A model generated the notes under the pieces. The model was not told the DNA's origin and made no database searches. It saw nothing but the letters and a program-made list of their open reading frames with translations. DNA of 64,000 nt. It comes from Nitrospirillum sp034653355. GTDB taxonomy: Bacteria; Pseudomonadota; Alphaproteobacteria; Azospirillales; Azospirillaceae. The DNA is taken from positions 868,001-932,000 of the forward strand of contig NZ_JAYEER010000001.1 in NCBI RefSeq assembly GCF_034653355.1, written 5' to 3'. How positions within the stretch are numbered: the stretch's first letter is position 1; every line of letters begins with the position of its first letter. Shown here piece after piece: positions 18,173 through 26,311 of the stretch. A program made the position numbers and the translations under genes.

Positions 18173-18327
18173 ATGGTGAAGCACCAGGTTCACAGCATCG
18201 CGTTCAAACGCCAGTGGTTGCCGAATATGCCGGTGGTGAATCCCTTCACGGCTTGGCGACACGGCCTGGCATCTGCCACAATCTGATCCGGATTTGGACG
18301 GCCAAGGCGGAGGCGGGCTGGCCTTGA
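18173..18327 (+). pseudogene. Decayed IS3-type OrfA fragment
   Basis: From ATG 18173 the text reads VKHQVHSIAFKRQ; with one base restored near 18212 it continues VVAEYAGGESLHGLATR and NLIRIWTAKAEAG, the helix-turn-helix N-terminus of IS3-family OrfA proteins in alphaproteobacteria. It stops at TGA 18325 after roughly 50 codons, without the leucine zipper or OrfB. Non-functional remnant. Confidence 0.6.
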
Positions 18328-18371
18328 ATGGCCGTCCCGGATCCAGGCGCCGCTGGGCCGCAGCTAATGGG

Positions 18372-18535
18372 CAGCGGACGCGCTGCGGGAATGTTGCGCA
18401 TGACTATGTGATTGCAGCGCTTGGCGATCGCGGCGGCGTACTGGTGGCTGATGAGACCGGCTCTGTTAAGAAGGGCCGGCGCCCCGTAGGTGTGGCACGG
18501 CAGTATTCCGGCACGGCGGGCCGGATCGGAACGTT
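18372..18535 (+). pseudogene. Decayed N-terminal catalytic part of an IS701-type transposase
   Basis: The plus strand encodes HDYVIAALGDRGGVLVADET followed by a KKG segment and GVARQYSGTAGRI, the best conserved part of IS701-family transposases including the DET aspartate of the DDE triad. The frame then degenerates into Gly/Pro-rich text. The C-terminal half of a similar transposase lies on the opposite strand at 16800-17144, so the two pieces are either from two insertions or separated by an inversion. Confidence 0.65.
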
Positions 18536-18581
18536 TGGCCGGAGCCCCGGCCCCACCCGTTGGTTGCACGTCTGTGACGCG

Positions 18582-20063
18582 TCAGGGATGGCCGTCCCCC
18601 TCCAGTCGAACAATGTCATCATCGCCCAGGTAGGCTCCAGACTGCACCTCGATCAATTCCAGCGGCAGCTTGCCCGGATTCTCCAGCCGGTGAACACAGC
18701 CGGACGGCAGGTAGATGGACTCGTTTTCGCGGACCAGCACCTGCTCCTTGTCCCGTGTCACCAAAGCCACGCCGCTGACCACCACCCAATGTTCCGCCCG
18801 ATGATGATGTTTCTGAAGCGACAGCTTGCCGCCGGGCTTCACCGAAAGGCGCTTCACCTCGTAGCGATGGCCGGAGAGCAGGCTCTGGCTGGAGCCCCAG
18901 GGGCGATGAACCTTGCGGTGCTGCAAGTACTCGGTCCGCCTGTCCCGCTTCAGGATATCAACGACATGCTTCACATCCTGGGCCCGATCTCGGTGCACAA
19001 GCAGGACGGCGTCATCGGTGGTGACGAGAATAACATTGTCCACGCCGACGACGGCGGCGACGCGCCCGTCATCGCAGCGTACATAGGTGTTGTTGGCGTC
19101 AACGTGTATCGCCGTGCCTACGGTGGCATTGCCATTCTGATCCTTGGCGCTGATGTCCCAAAGCGCCGACCACGTGCCGACGTCGGTCCAGCCGATGTCG
19201 GCGGCAACCATGGCCGCCCTGTCCGTTTTTTCCATGACGGCGTAGTCGATGGACAGATTGGGCGCCCGGGCGAAGGCGGTGGCGTCCAGGCGTAGGAAGT
19301 CCGTGTCCTGTTTCGCCAGGTCCAACGCGTCGCGCACCGCGGCCAAGGTCTCCGGGCTGTGCTGCCGCAGCTCTTCGATCAAAATGCGGGCTGGCATCAT
19401 GAACATGCCACTGTTCCAATAATGGTCCCCGCTGGCGATGAAGGCCTCCGCCCTAGACAGGTCCGGCTTTTCGATGAAGGCCGCGACATGGAAGGCGTTG
19501 GTGGCCTTGGGAATGGATGCGCCCCGCTGGATATAGCCGTAGCCCGTCTCCGGATATCGCGGCTCGATGCCGAAGGTCACCAGATGGCCCTGTGCCGCCA
19601 AGCTGTGGGCTCTGGCCACCGCCGCCTGAAAGGCCGGTTGATCGAGGACGGCGTGGTCGGCGGGAAGCAGGAGAAGAATGGCGTCGGGGTCGGCATCACA
19701 GGCCACCAGGGCGGCCACGGCGGCGGCGGGCGCGGTGTTTCGGCCGACGGGCTCCAGAATGATGGCGGATGGTTGGACGGCGATGTCCCGAAACTGCTCC
19801 GCGATAATGAAGCGATGGTCTTCATTGCAAACGATCATCGGCGGCGCGAAGCGGGTCGTCTCCCCCACGCGCAATGCCGTGTCCTGGATCAAAGACCGCT
19901 TGCCATGGATGGTTTGCAGCTGCTTTGGGTACCGTTCGCGTGACACCGGCCAGAGCCGGGAACCGACACCACCGGACAGCAGGACGGGTTGGATGAGCCC
20001 CACCCGGTGGGAGGCGCTCATCAGCTCCGGAAACGCGTGATCATCGGTTGCCACGATACTCAT
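18582..20063 (-). CDS. manC: Mannose-1-phosphate guanylyltransferase / mannose-6-phosphate isomerase
   Basis: 493 residues with the two-domain layout of bifunctional ManC/AlgA/CpsB. N-terminal pyrophosphorylase: LLSGGVGSRLWPVSRERYPKQ-type motif near residue 30 and FIEKPD near residue 195. C-terminal type II phosphomannose isomerase cupin with HRPWGSSQ, PGGKLSLQKHHHRAEHW and VHRLENPG. It makes GDP-mannose from fructose 6-phosphate via mannose 6-phosphate (with a phosphomannomutase encoded elsewhere), feeding the polysaccharide enzymes of this locus. It stands alone on the minus strand, separated from the rest of the locus by the IS remnants. Confidence 0.93.
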   Translation of the reverse strand: MSIVATDDHAFPELMSASHRVGLIQPVLLSGGVGSRLWPVSRERYPKQLQTIHGKRSLIQDTALRVGETTRFAPPMIVCNEDHRFIIAEQFRDIAVQPSAIILEPVGRNTAPAAAVAALVACDADPDAILLLLPADHAVLDQPAFQAAVARAHSLAAQGHLVTFGIEPRYPETGYGYIQRGASIPKATNAFHVAAFIEKPDLSRAEAFIASGDHYWNSGMFMMPARILIEELRQHSPETLAAVRDALDLAKQDTDFLRLDATAFARAPNLSIDYAVMEKTDRAAMVAADIGWTDVGTWSALWDISAKDQNGNATVGTAIHVDANNTYVRCDDGRVAAVVGVDNVILVTTDDAVLLVHRDRAQDVKHVVDILKRDRRTEYLQHRKVHRPWGSSQSLLSGHRYEVKRLSVKPGGKLSLQKHHHRAEHWVVVSGVALVTRDKEQVLVRENESIYLPSGCVHRLENPGKLPLELIEVQSGAYLGDDDIVRLEGDGHP

Positions 20064-20083
20064 AATGCGAAACCCTTATTGGG

Positions 20084-20131
20084 GTGTGATTGGTTCAACC
20101 GGTATTATCTGAATAGTTAATCACACGACAA
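20084..20131 (-). promoter_or_regulatory. Candidate manC promoter within an inverted repeat
   Basis: On the minus strand TTGTCG (20131-20126) and GATAAT (20109-20104) are 16 bp apart and lie about 40-65 nt upstream of the manC start. A perfect 8-bp inverted repeat, GTGTGATT at 20084-20091 and AATCACAC at 20119-20126, brackets the -10 region, a layout typical for a repressor or activator site. No regulator gene can be tied to it. Confidence 0.45.
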
Positions 20132-20247
20132 ACCAGAAGCTTGGAGTCTTTCTGGCGATTTATCCTCGATCGGGAAGATTTTAAAATGCGTACCCATGCG
20201 GGCGATATAAGCGATCAGTAACGGAAGAGCAAATGGACAACCTTGCG

Positions 20248-20269
20248 GACAGGCGCGACGGCGCCTGTC
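20248..20269. terminator. Strong hairpin downstream of the M20 peptidase gene
   Basis: GACAGGCGC at 20248-20256 pairs with GCGCCTGTC at 20261-20269 around a 4-nt loop. It lies about 100 nt past the stop of the minus-strand M20 gene, in the 308-base gap before manC. There is no T-run on either strand, so intrinsic termination is uncertain. The rest of the gap (20132-20247, 20270-20372) shows nothing I can support. Confidence 0.35.
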
Positions 20270-20372
20270 TGGCAGGACATGGCCGGTGTGAATGTCTACC
20301 CTCCACCGACCGGGAATAAACACGGTAGCGGTTGGACCCGCCGGCGGACCGGCGCCGCCGGGGGCCGTTTCG

Positions 20373-21848
20373 TCACCCCGCGTACTTCTTCACCACCGCG
20401 TACAGGAACTCCCGCCCCTCATAGAGGGAGCGGACGCGGATGCGTTCGTTCAGGCCGTGCACGCCGCTGCCGTCCGGGTCGCGGAACATGCCGCTGAGGC
20501 CATAGGTGGCGATGCCGGCGGCGTTCAGGAAGCGGCCGTCGGTGGCGCCGGTGGATTGGGTGGGCACCACCGGCACGCCGGGCCACATCTTGGCCGCCAC
20601 CTCCTTCACCGGGTCCAGCACCGCAGGCGTCAGGGCTGGCGGCGGGGAGACGGGGCTGGGTTGGCCCACCGCCGTCACCTTGATGGCCGGGTCGTCCAGC
20701 ACCTTGATCAGGGTCTGGCGCACCTCTTCCAGGGGTTGGCCCGGCAGGATGCGGCAGTTGACGTTGGCCTGGGCGTGCTGGGGCAGGGCGTTGGGCGCGT
20801 GGCCGGCGGTCACCATGGTGGCGACGCAGGTGGTGCGCAGCGTGCTGTTCCAGCCAGCGTCCTGGCTGACGCGCGTGATGGCCGCCGGGTCGGGATTGTC
20901 CTTGGTGACGGCGATCATGTCGGCCCCAACCGGACCGCCGATGACCGGAGACAGGGCGGTGAAGTAGGCCTTGGTGACCGGGTTCAGCGCCACGGGGAAA
21001 TCGAAGGCCGCCAGCCGGTTCAGGCCCGCCGCCAGGTGATAGATGGCGTTGTCCCTGCTGGGCCGGGAACTGTGGCCGCCGGGGTTGGTCGTTTCCAGCG
21101 TGAAGTCCTGGTAGACCTTCTCCCCCGCCTGGATCTCCAGGGCCAAATACTTGCCGTCCTTGTCCAGCCTGCCGCCGGCCCCCTCGTTCAGGGCGAACTC
21201 GGCCTCCAGCGCGTCGCGATTGTGGGCCAGCAGGTAGGCCACACCGTCGAAGGTGTCGCTGGTCTCCTCGCCGCAGGTCAGCGCCAGCTTGATGTCGCGC
21301 TTGGGCCGGAAGCCCTCCTGGCGCAGTCGGACCAGCAGGTCGGCGAAGACGGCGGCCATGGCCTTGTCGTCGCTGCTGCCGCGCCCGTAGAAATAGCCGT
21401 TCTCCTCCACCAGGGTGAAGGGATCACGCTGCCAATCCTCGCGCTTGGCCTCCACCACGTCGATGTGGGCCAGCAGCAGGATGGGCTTGGCCGCCGGATC
21501 GCTCCCGGGCAGCACCGCCGCCAGCGCCCCGTCCTTGGGCCGGCCCTCCGGCACCAGCACGCGCACGTCGCTTTTCTTCAGGCCGATGGCGGTCAGCCGG
21601 TTGGCGATGTTCTGGGCCGCCGCCGTGCAGCTGCCGGCCGACAGGGTGGTGTTGGTCTGCACCAGCTGCTGGTAGAGGTTGCGGAAGGCCACCCAGTCGG
21701 GCCGGGTCAGGTCGACCTTGATGCCTTCCACTTCCCCGGTCGTCTTGGCCGCGTCCGCCGCGGACGCCGTGCCGCTCATGCTGAGGCTGAGCGCCGTGCC
21801 CAGGGCCAGGGCGGGGGCCAGCGCCCGCCATCCGTTCGTCTTCTTCAT
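20373..21848 (-). CDS. Exported M20/M25/M40 family metallopeptidase
   Basis: 491 residues. A cleavable signal peptide (MKKTNGWRALAPALALGTAL, then a serine-rich c-region ending ASA) sends it to the periplasm. Di-zinc ligands of the M20 family are visible: LLLAHIDVVEA (His, Asp), YGRGSSDDKA (bridging Asp), TCGEETSD (catalytic and metal Glu pair) and VHGLNERI (C-terminal His). Length and order are typical for M20 enzymes with a lid domain inserted. Likely an aminoacylase, carboxypeptidase or dipeptidase acting on peptides in the periplasm; substrate unknown. It stands in the same orientation as the next upstream PLC-like gene with 79 nt between them. Confidence 0.9.
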   Translation of the reverse strand: MKKTNGWRALAPALALGTALSLSMSGTASAADAAKTTGEVEGIKVDLTRPDWVAFRNLYQQLVQTNTTLSAGSCTAAAQNIANRLTAIGLKKSDVRVLVPEGRPKDGALAAVLPGSDPAAKPILLLAHIDVVEAKREDWQRDPFTLVEENGYFYGRGSSDDKAMAAVFADLLVRLRQEGFRPKRDIKLALTCGEETSDTFDGVAYLLAHNRDALEAEFALNEGAGGRLDKDGKYLALEIQAGEKVYQDFTLETTNPGGHSSRPSRDNAIYHLAAGLNRLAAFDFPVALNPVTKAYFTALSPVIGGPVGADMIAVTKDNPDPAAITRVSQDAGWNSTLRTTCVATMVTAGHAPNALPQHAQANVNCRILPGQPLEEVRQTLIKVLDDPAIKVTAVGQPSPVSPPPALTPAVLDPVKEVAAKMWPGVPVVPTQSTGATDGRFLNAAGIATYGLSGMFRDPDGSGVHGLNERIRVRSLYEGREFLYAVVKKYAG

Positions 21849-21927
21849 CGCCTGCCGCTTCCGATGTTTATTGTAGGCGGGAAGAATAGATAACGGTTTC
21901 AGCCCCCTGGCAAGCGCCGCCGTTCCC

Positions 21928-23067
21928 TTACCGGTCCAGGTCGCCCGACGGGCAGCCGGCGTCGGCCGTCACCGGGTTGCAGCGAGCGGCGACCCCGCCC
22001 GGCAAGCCGACGACGAAGCCGCTGGCCGCTGGTTCGGACGCGGGGTAATCCGTGCTGATCATCTGCGCGCCGCTGTCCAGCGCCACATCACGCCGCCGCG
22101 TGTCGTTGGTCCGCGCCTCCCTGGTGTCGGCGTCGGAACGCGTGCGCACCAGGTAACCCTGGCGCACCAGGGCGGTGATGGCGTCACCCGGGCCGTCGTT
22201 CATCTCGATGAACGCGGCGTCATCGCTGGCACCCTGGGGCCCGGCTTGGGCGTTGGTGAAGGCGACGCGGCCCTTCAGGCTGGGATGGCCCTCCAGATAG
22301 CGGGCGCTCACGGTGCGCTGGTCCAGCAGGAAGACGACCTTGCCCCGCGCCTCTTCCAGGCTGGGCCAGCCATGGTCGCGCACGGCGGCGTTCAGGGTGG
22401 CGGCGTTGCCCCGCACCCGGTCGGGGGTGATGATCTCATCGGCCTTGAACACCGACAGGATCTCCGCATCCAGGGCGTCCAGGCTGGCGGGGGTCAGCGC
22501 CTCGGGCTTGACCGTGGGGAAGGGCAGGGACAACACCTCTTCCTTCGTTTCGATCAGGATGAAGACGGGCACATGGCCGGGGTGGGCCCGCGACCAGGCG
22601 CGGATTTCCGCTAGGCATTGAGTGAAGGGCTGGCAGGAGCTGCGGTAGTCCAGGTCCTGGATGTGCATGACCTTGAAGCCCGGCCTGTCCATGACGTGGC
22701 CGGGGTCGAAGGGCGGGTCGGCCGGCCGGCCCGCCTGCGCCGCCAGGCCCGGGCCGGCCGGATGGGCGTACAGGCCACCCTGGCTGTCGGCGTAGATGTC
22801 CAGCTCCACCTGCCGCACGCCAGCCGACAGCTGGGCCGTCAGCGGCTGGTGGTGATAATCCAGGGCCGCGTACAGCTCCGGACGGGTCTTCTGCCACAAC
22901 ACCAATTCATTGGCGGCGATGCCGGCGTGATAGCTGTTGTGGGTACCGATGACCTGGATCTGGTTCATGGCGACCTGGTTTGTCGCCACGGTGTTCTCGG
23001 GCGCCTTGGTGGCGCAGGCGGTAAGGCCCAGGGCGGCGGCCAACAGCAGGGAACGGGAAAAAGGCAT
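21928..23067 (-). CDS. PI-PLC-like phosphodiesterase lipoprotein
   Basis: 379 residues. Signal peptide with lipobox LTAC (Cys near residue 18), so probably lipid-anchored. The mature part begins with NQIQVIGTHNSYHAG, the first catalytic-His segment of the PLC-like TIM-barrel phosphodiesterases, then VELDIYAD (metal-type acidic residues) and FKVMHIQDLDYRS (second His). This fits the calcium-dependent phosphoinositide phospholipase C group seen in bacteria; the physiological substrate is unclear. The C-terminus keeps four cysteines that could form disulfides. Confidence 0.85.
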   Translation of the reverse strand: MPFSRSLLLAAALGLTACATKAPENTVATNQVAMNQIQVIGTHNSYHAGIAANELVLWQKTRPELYAALDYHHQPLTAQLSAGVRQVELDIYADSQGGLYAHPAGPGLAAQAGRPADPPFDPGHVMDRPGFKVMHIQDLDYRSSCQPFTQCLAEIRAWSRAHPGHVPVFILIETKEEVLSLPFPTVKPEALTPASLDALDAEILSVFKADEIITPDRVRGNAATLNAAVRDHGWPSLEEARGKVVFLLDQRTVSARYLEGHPSLKGRVAFTNAQAGPQGASDDAAFIEMNDGPGDAITALVRQGYLVRTRSDADTREARTNDTRRRDVALDSGAQMISTDYPASEPAASGFVVGLPGGVAARCNPVTADAGCPSGDLDR

Positions 23068-23447
23068 GGGGGGCGTGTTCCTAAAATGGCTTGGCGCAGG
23101 CTAACCATGAATGGTTTCAGAGCCATGACAGTTGACGCTCGGCAGGGGCCTCCTGGGACGGGTGGCGGAATAGGAGCGGCGGCGGGGCCGCATTCATGCC
23201 CCGGTGCCGGTCGGCGGGCGGATGTCATTTTCCGGGCTGCCCGCCCGATTCGGCACCGCGTCGGGTGGTCTGTTTGCGCCAGTGGTGGTGGGGGGATGGT
23301 GAGCGAACAATTTATAATGGATACGGCTCACCCGCCTGGCCCCGGAACGGACGGGCGGCCTGTTTGATGGTGGGGTCCGGCTTTCATCCATCAAAATTTT
23401 GCGCATACTCTCCGGCAAAACAGGGGCACATCCGTTGGGAGAGTTTC
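23068..23447. promoter_or_regulatory. Divergent intergenic region with a bracketed -10 element
   Basis: About 380 bases between the divergent PLC-like and DUF885 genes. A consensus TATAAT occurs at 23313-23318 on the plus strand, flanked by a perfect 7-bp inverted repeat (GGTGAGC at 23298-23304, GCTCACC at 23326-23332). No good -35 is seen 17 bp upstream, which would fit an activator-dependent promoter for the DUF885 gene. The rest shows no gene. Confidence 0.35.
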
Positions 23448-25292
23448 ATGGTCAATCGTCGCCAGTTCCTGGCTGGCAGTTCCGCTGCCGTCGCCTTGTC
23501 CGCCACAGCCTTGTCCACCACACTGCCCGCCTGGGCGCAGACTTCCGCCTCGTCCGGCGCCGGCGCCTCCCTGACGGCGCTGTTGGAAACCTTCTTCCAG
23601 GAGGATCTGCGGCGTCGGCCCGAGGCCGCGACCAACCTGGGCCTGGACACGGGCGACCTGGCGTCCCTGCGCGGCCGCCTGGGCGACCGCTCGGCCGCCG
23701 GCTTGGCGGTGGAACGTGAGGCCGCCGCCAGCCAGATGCGCCGCCTGGCCGGCATCGACCGACGCAGCCTGGTCGGCATCGACGCCGTGAATTACGATTG
23801 CGTCGCCTACGTCCTGTCCAACCGGCTGGAAACCTACAAGCGCTTCGACTTCGGCCGGCCGGGCGAACGCTCCCCCTATGCCATCAGCCAGTTGACCGGC
23901 TGCTACCAGTCCACCCCCACCTTCCTGGACACCAAGCACCCCATCGCCACCAAGGACGATGCGGAGGCCTATCTCTCGCGGCTGGAGGCTTTCGCCACCG
24001 CGCTGGACCAGGATACCGAGCGCCTGGACCACGACCGGGGTGCTGGAGTTGTGGCGCCGGACTTCCTGCTGGACACGACCCTGACCCAGATGCGCGCCCT
24101 GCGCGTCGATGCCGACAAGTCGGACCTGGTGTCCTCCGTCGCCAAGCGCGCCAAGGCCAAGGGCATCGACGGCGACTGGGCCGCCCGCGCCGCCGGCATC
24201 TACACGTCCAAGGTGCTGCCGGCCCTGGACCGCCAGATCGCGGCGGTGGAGGCCGCGCGCGGGCAGGCGACGCACGACGCCGGCGTCTGGCACGTCAAGG
24301 ACGGCGACGCCTGGTATGTCGACGGCCTGCGCGCCAACACCACCACCACCCTGTCGCCGGAGGAGGTGCACAAGATCGGCGTGGACCAGGGGCGCGAGAT
24401 CACCGCCCGCCTGGACGCGGTGTTGAAGGCGCAAGGCCTGACCCGGGGCACGGTGGGCCAGCGCATCAAGGCCCTGTACCAGGACCCCGCCTCCTTCTAC
24501 CCCAAGACGGAGGAAGGCAAGGCCCAGCTGATCGCCGACCTGGGCGTGCGCCTGGCCGACGTGGTCGGCCACCTGCCCCAATACTTCTCCACCCTGCCCA
24601 AGGCCAAGGCGGAGGTGAAGCCGGTGCCGGCGCAGATCGACGCCGGCGCGCCGCTGGCCTACTACCAGTCGCCCTCGCTGGACGGCAAGCGGCCGGCCAC
24701 CATCTACTTCAACCTGCATGACACCGGTGAGTGGCCAAAGTGGGCGCTGCCGTCCACCCTCTATCACGAGGGCATTCCCGGCCACCACCTGCAGGTGGCC
24801 CTGGCGCAGGAGACGGCGGGCATCCCCCGCTACCGCTCCAACATGTTCTTCTCCGGCTACGGCGAGGGCTGGGCCCTCTATGCCGAGCAGCTGGCCGACG
24901 AGATGGGCATGTACGAAAAGGAGCCCATGGGCCGCATCGGCTACCTGAAGTTCCTGCTGTTCCGCGCCGGCCGCTGCGTCATCGACACCGGCATGCACCA
25001 CAAGCGGTGGACGCGGGAGCAGGCGGTCAAATACATGGTCGAGCTGACGGGCGACACCGAAAGCGCCATGACGCGCGAGACCGACCGTTACTGCGCCTGG
25101 CCGGGTCAGGCCTGCAGCTACAAGATCGGCCATACCCTATGGGTGCGCCTGCGCGACCAGGCGCGGAAGGAACTGGGGCCGAAGTTCGATATCCGGGAGT
25201 TCCACCACGCCGGCCTGTCGTCCGGCAGCATGCCGCTGGACGTATTGTCACTGGTCATCCGGGACTACATCAAGGCGCGCCAGGCGGCGTGA
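23448..25292 (+). CDS. Tat-exported DUF885 family protein (putative metallopeptidase)
   Basis: 614 residues from ATG 23448, which follows GGGAGAG at 23437-23443; the frame is open further upstream but without a comparable start. The N-terminus NRRQFLAGSSAAVALS is a twin-arginine signal ending at AWA. The body is DUF885, with the zinc-type motif LYHEGIPGHHLQ near residue 440 and the downstream FFSGYGEGWALYAEQLADEMG glutamate segment. Members are periplasmic proteins with a gluzincin-like active site and mostly unproven substrates. Single-gene unit convergent with the TM2 gene. Confidence 0.9.
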   Translation: MVNRRQFLAGSSAAVALSATALSTTLPAWAQTSASSGAGASLTALLETFFQEDLRRRPEAATNLGLDTGDLASLRGRLGDRSAAGLAVEREAAASQMRRLAGIDRRSLVGIDAVNYDCVAYVLSNRLETYKRFDFGRPGERSPYAISQLTGCYQSTPTFLDTKHPIATKDDAEAYLSRLEAFATALDQDTERLDHDRGAGVVAPDFLLDTTLTQMRALRVDADKSDLVSSVAKRAKAKGIDGDWAARAAGIYTSKVLPALDRQIAAVEAARGQATHDAGVWHVKDGDAWYVDGLRANTTTTLSPEEVHKIGVDQGREITARLDAVLKAQGLTRGTVGQRIKALYQDPASFYPKTEEGKAQLIADLGVRLADVVGHLPQYFSTLPKAKAEVKPVPAQIDAGAPLAYYQSPSLDGKRPATIYFNLHDTGEWPKWALPSTLYHEGIPGHHLQVALAQETAGIPRYRSNMFFSGYGEGWALYAEQLADEMGMYEKEPMGRIGYLKFLLFRAGRCVIDTGMHHKRWTREQAVKYMVELTGDTESAMTRETDRYCAWPGQACSYKIGHTLWVRLRDQARKELGPKFDIREFHHAGLSSGSMPLDVLSLVIRDYIKARQAA

Positions 25293-25301
25293 GTCCGGAA
25301 T

Positions 25302-25329
25302 GGGGCGCGCGGGTTCAACCGGGCGCCCC
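25302..25329. terminator. Hairpin between convergent genes
   Basis: GGGGCGC at 25302-25308 pairs with GCGCCCC at 25323-25329 in the 41-base gap between the DUF885 gene and the minus-strand TM2 gene. No T-tract, so it may end transcription weakly in both directions. Confidence 0.4.
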
Positions 25330-25333
25330 CCTG

Positions 25334-25774
25334 TCAGAACCAGGCGCGGTTGCCGCGCACGTACACCGCCTCGAACTCCTCGTCCGACTTCACGATGTAG
25401 AGGATGGCCTCGATGAAGGCGATCAGGCCGATGATGACCGAGGGGATGCCCAGCAGGATGAAGCCGAACAGGAACACCAGCAGCATGATGATGCCGGCGG
25501 TGGTGTAGCCCAGATAGAATTTGTGAATACCGAAGGTGCCGAGGAAAAACGCCAGCAGGCAGGCCACCAGCTTGTTCTTTTCCATCGGCGGGCTCGCCAC
25601 GGCGTAGATCTGCTGGGCGACACCGTCGACGCCCACGAAGTCGACCTTGCGCCCGTTCACCGGTTCCGCCTCCGACCGCCAGTCATTGCGGCGGAAGGTG
25701 TAGCGCTGGCCGTCGGCACCGCTGATGACGCCGTCGCCGGTGTGCGTGGAATAAGAAAGAATGGTCCCCAGCAT
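25334..25774 (-). CDS. TM2 domain membrane protein with N-terminal beta domain
   Basis: 146 residues. The N-terminal ~65 contain GDGVISGADGQRYTFRRNDWR, a short beta-rich module resembling cold-shock-like folds fused to membrane proteins. The C-terminal half is a TM2 domain: KNKLVACLLAFFLGTFGIHKFYLG, with the DF/GIHKFY-type turn between two helices, and a third hydrophobic stretch. Function unknown; TM2 proteins are small inner-membrane proteins. GGGGACAA precedes the ATG. Confidence 0.85.
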   Translation of the reverse strand: MLGTILSYSTHTGDGVISGADGQRYTFRRNDWRSEAEPVNGRKVDFVGVDGVAQQIYAVASPPMEKNKLVACLLAFFLGTFGIHKFYLGYTTAGIIMLLVFLFGFILLGIPSVIIGLIAFIEAILYIVKSDEEFEAVYVRGNRAWF

Positions 25775-25939
25775 TTGTCCCCAACCTCATGCCTGTTGGG
25801 CCGGCACTCCATGCCTGCACCCTCCAGTAGAATAATCAGGCCGCCAGCGGAGGGGAAGCCGCTGATGCCCCTGTCGCCGGGATGTCATATGATGGCCGGG
25901 CCTTGCGAGGCCCCAAAATGACAGCGGGGGAGGCGGGAC

Positions 25940-26272
25940 ATGGCCTTGACGGGGATTGCCGCGACGCGGGATGTGCTGCTCCAGACGCCCGATCTGGCAG
26001 CCGCCACCGCGTTCTATGAGAAGGTGCTGGGCTTTTCCGTTTTCCACCGCACCCCGACGCTTGTGGGGTTGGAGACCGGCGCGTTCCGCCTTTACCTGGA
26101 AACTGCCGCCTCCGTTGGTCCGGTGTTAGAATTCCTGGTGGATGATTTCGACCAGGCGCTGTCGGACCTGTTGGCCGCCGGCTGCGTGATCGTGGACCGC
26201 GACCTGGCCGTACCGCGTTGCCATGTGCGCGACCCCCAAGGCCTGCTATTCAACCTGGCATCCCGGCGCTGA
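25940..26272 (+). CDS. VOC (glyoxalase/dioxygenase superfamily) protein
   Basis: 110 residues making one VOC domain: VLLQTPDLAAATAFYEKVLGF at the N-terminus and the closing VRDPQGLLFNL strand with the metal-type residue region. GGGGGAGG precedes the ATG. Single-domain VOC proteins act as glyoxalases, dioxygenases or antibiotic-binding proteins; nothing here picks one. Lone gene facing the efflux operon. Confidence 0.8.
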   Translation: MALTGIAATRDVLLQTPDLAAATAFYEKVLGFSVFHRTPTLVGLETGAFRLYLETAASVGPVLEFLVDDFDQALSDLLAAGCVIVDRDLAVPRCHVRDPQGLLFNLASRR

Positions 26273-26311
26273 GCGCATAAGGCTCAGGCCGGGTTTGCGC
26301 CTCGACAGGTG

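Noticed and set aside
18294..19295. Plus-strand open frame of 333 codons from the IS area into manC
   Set aside because: Only its first part is meaningful (IS701-like remnant); the remainder is antisense to manC.
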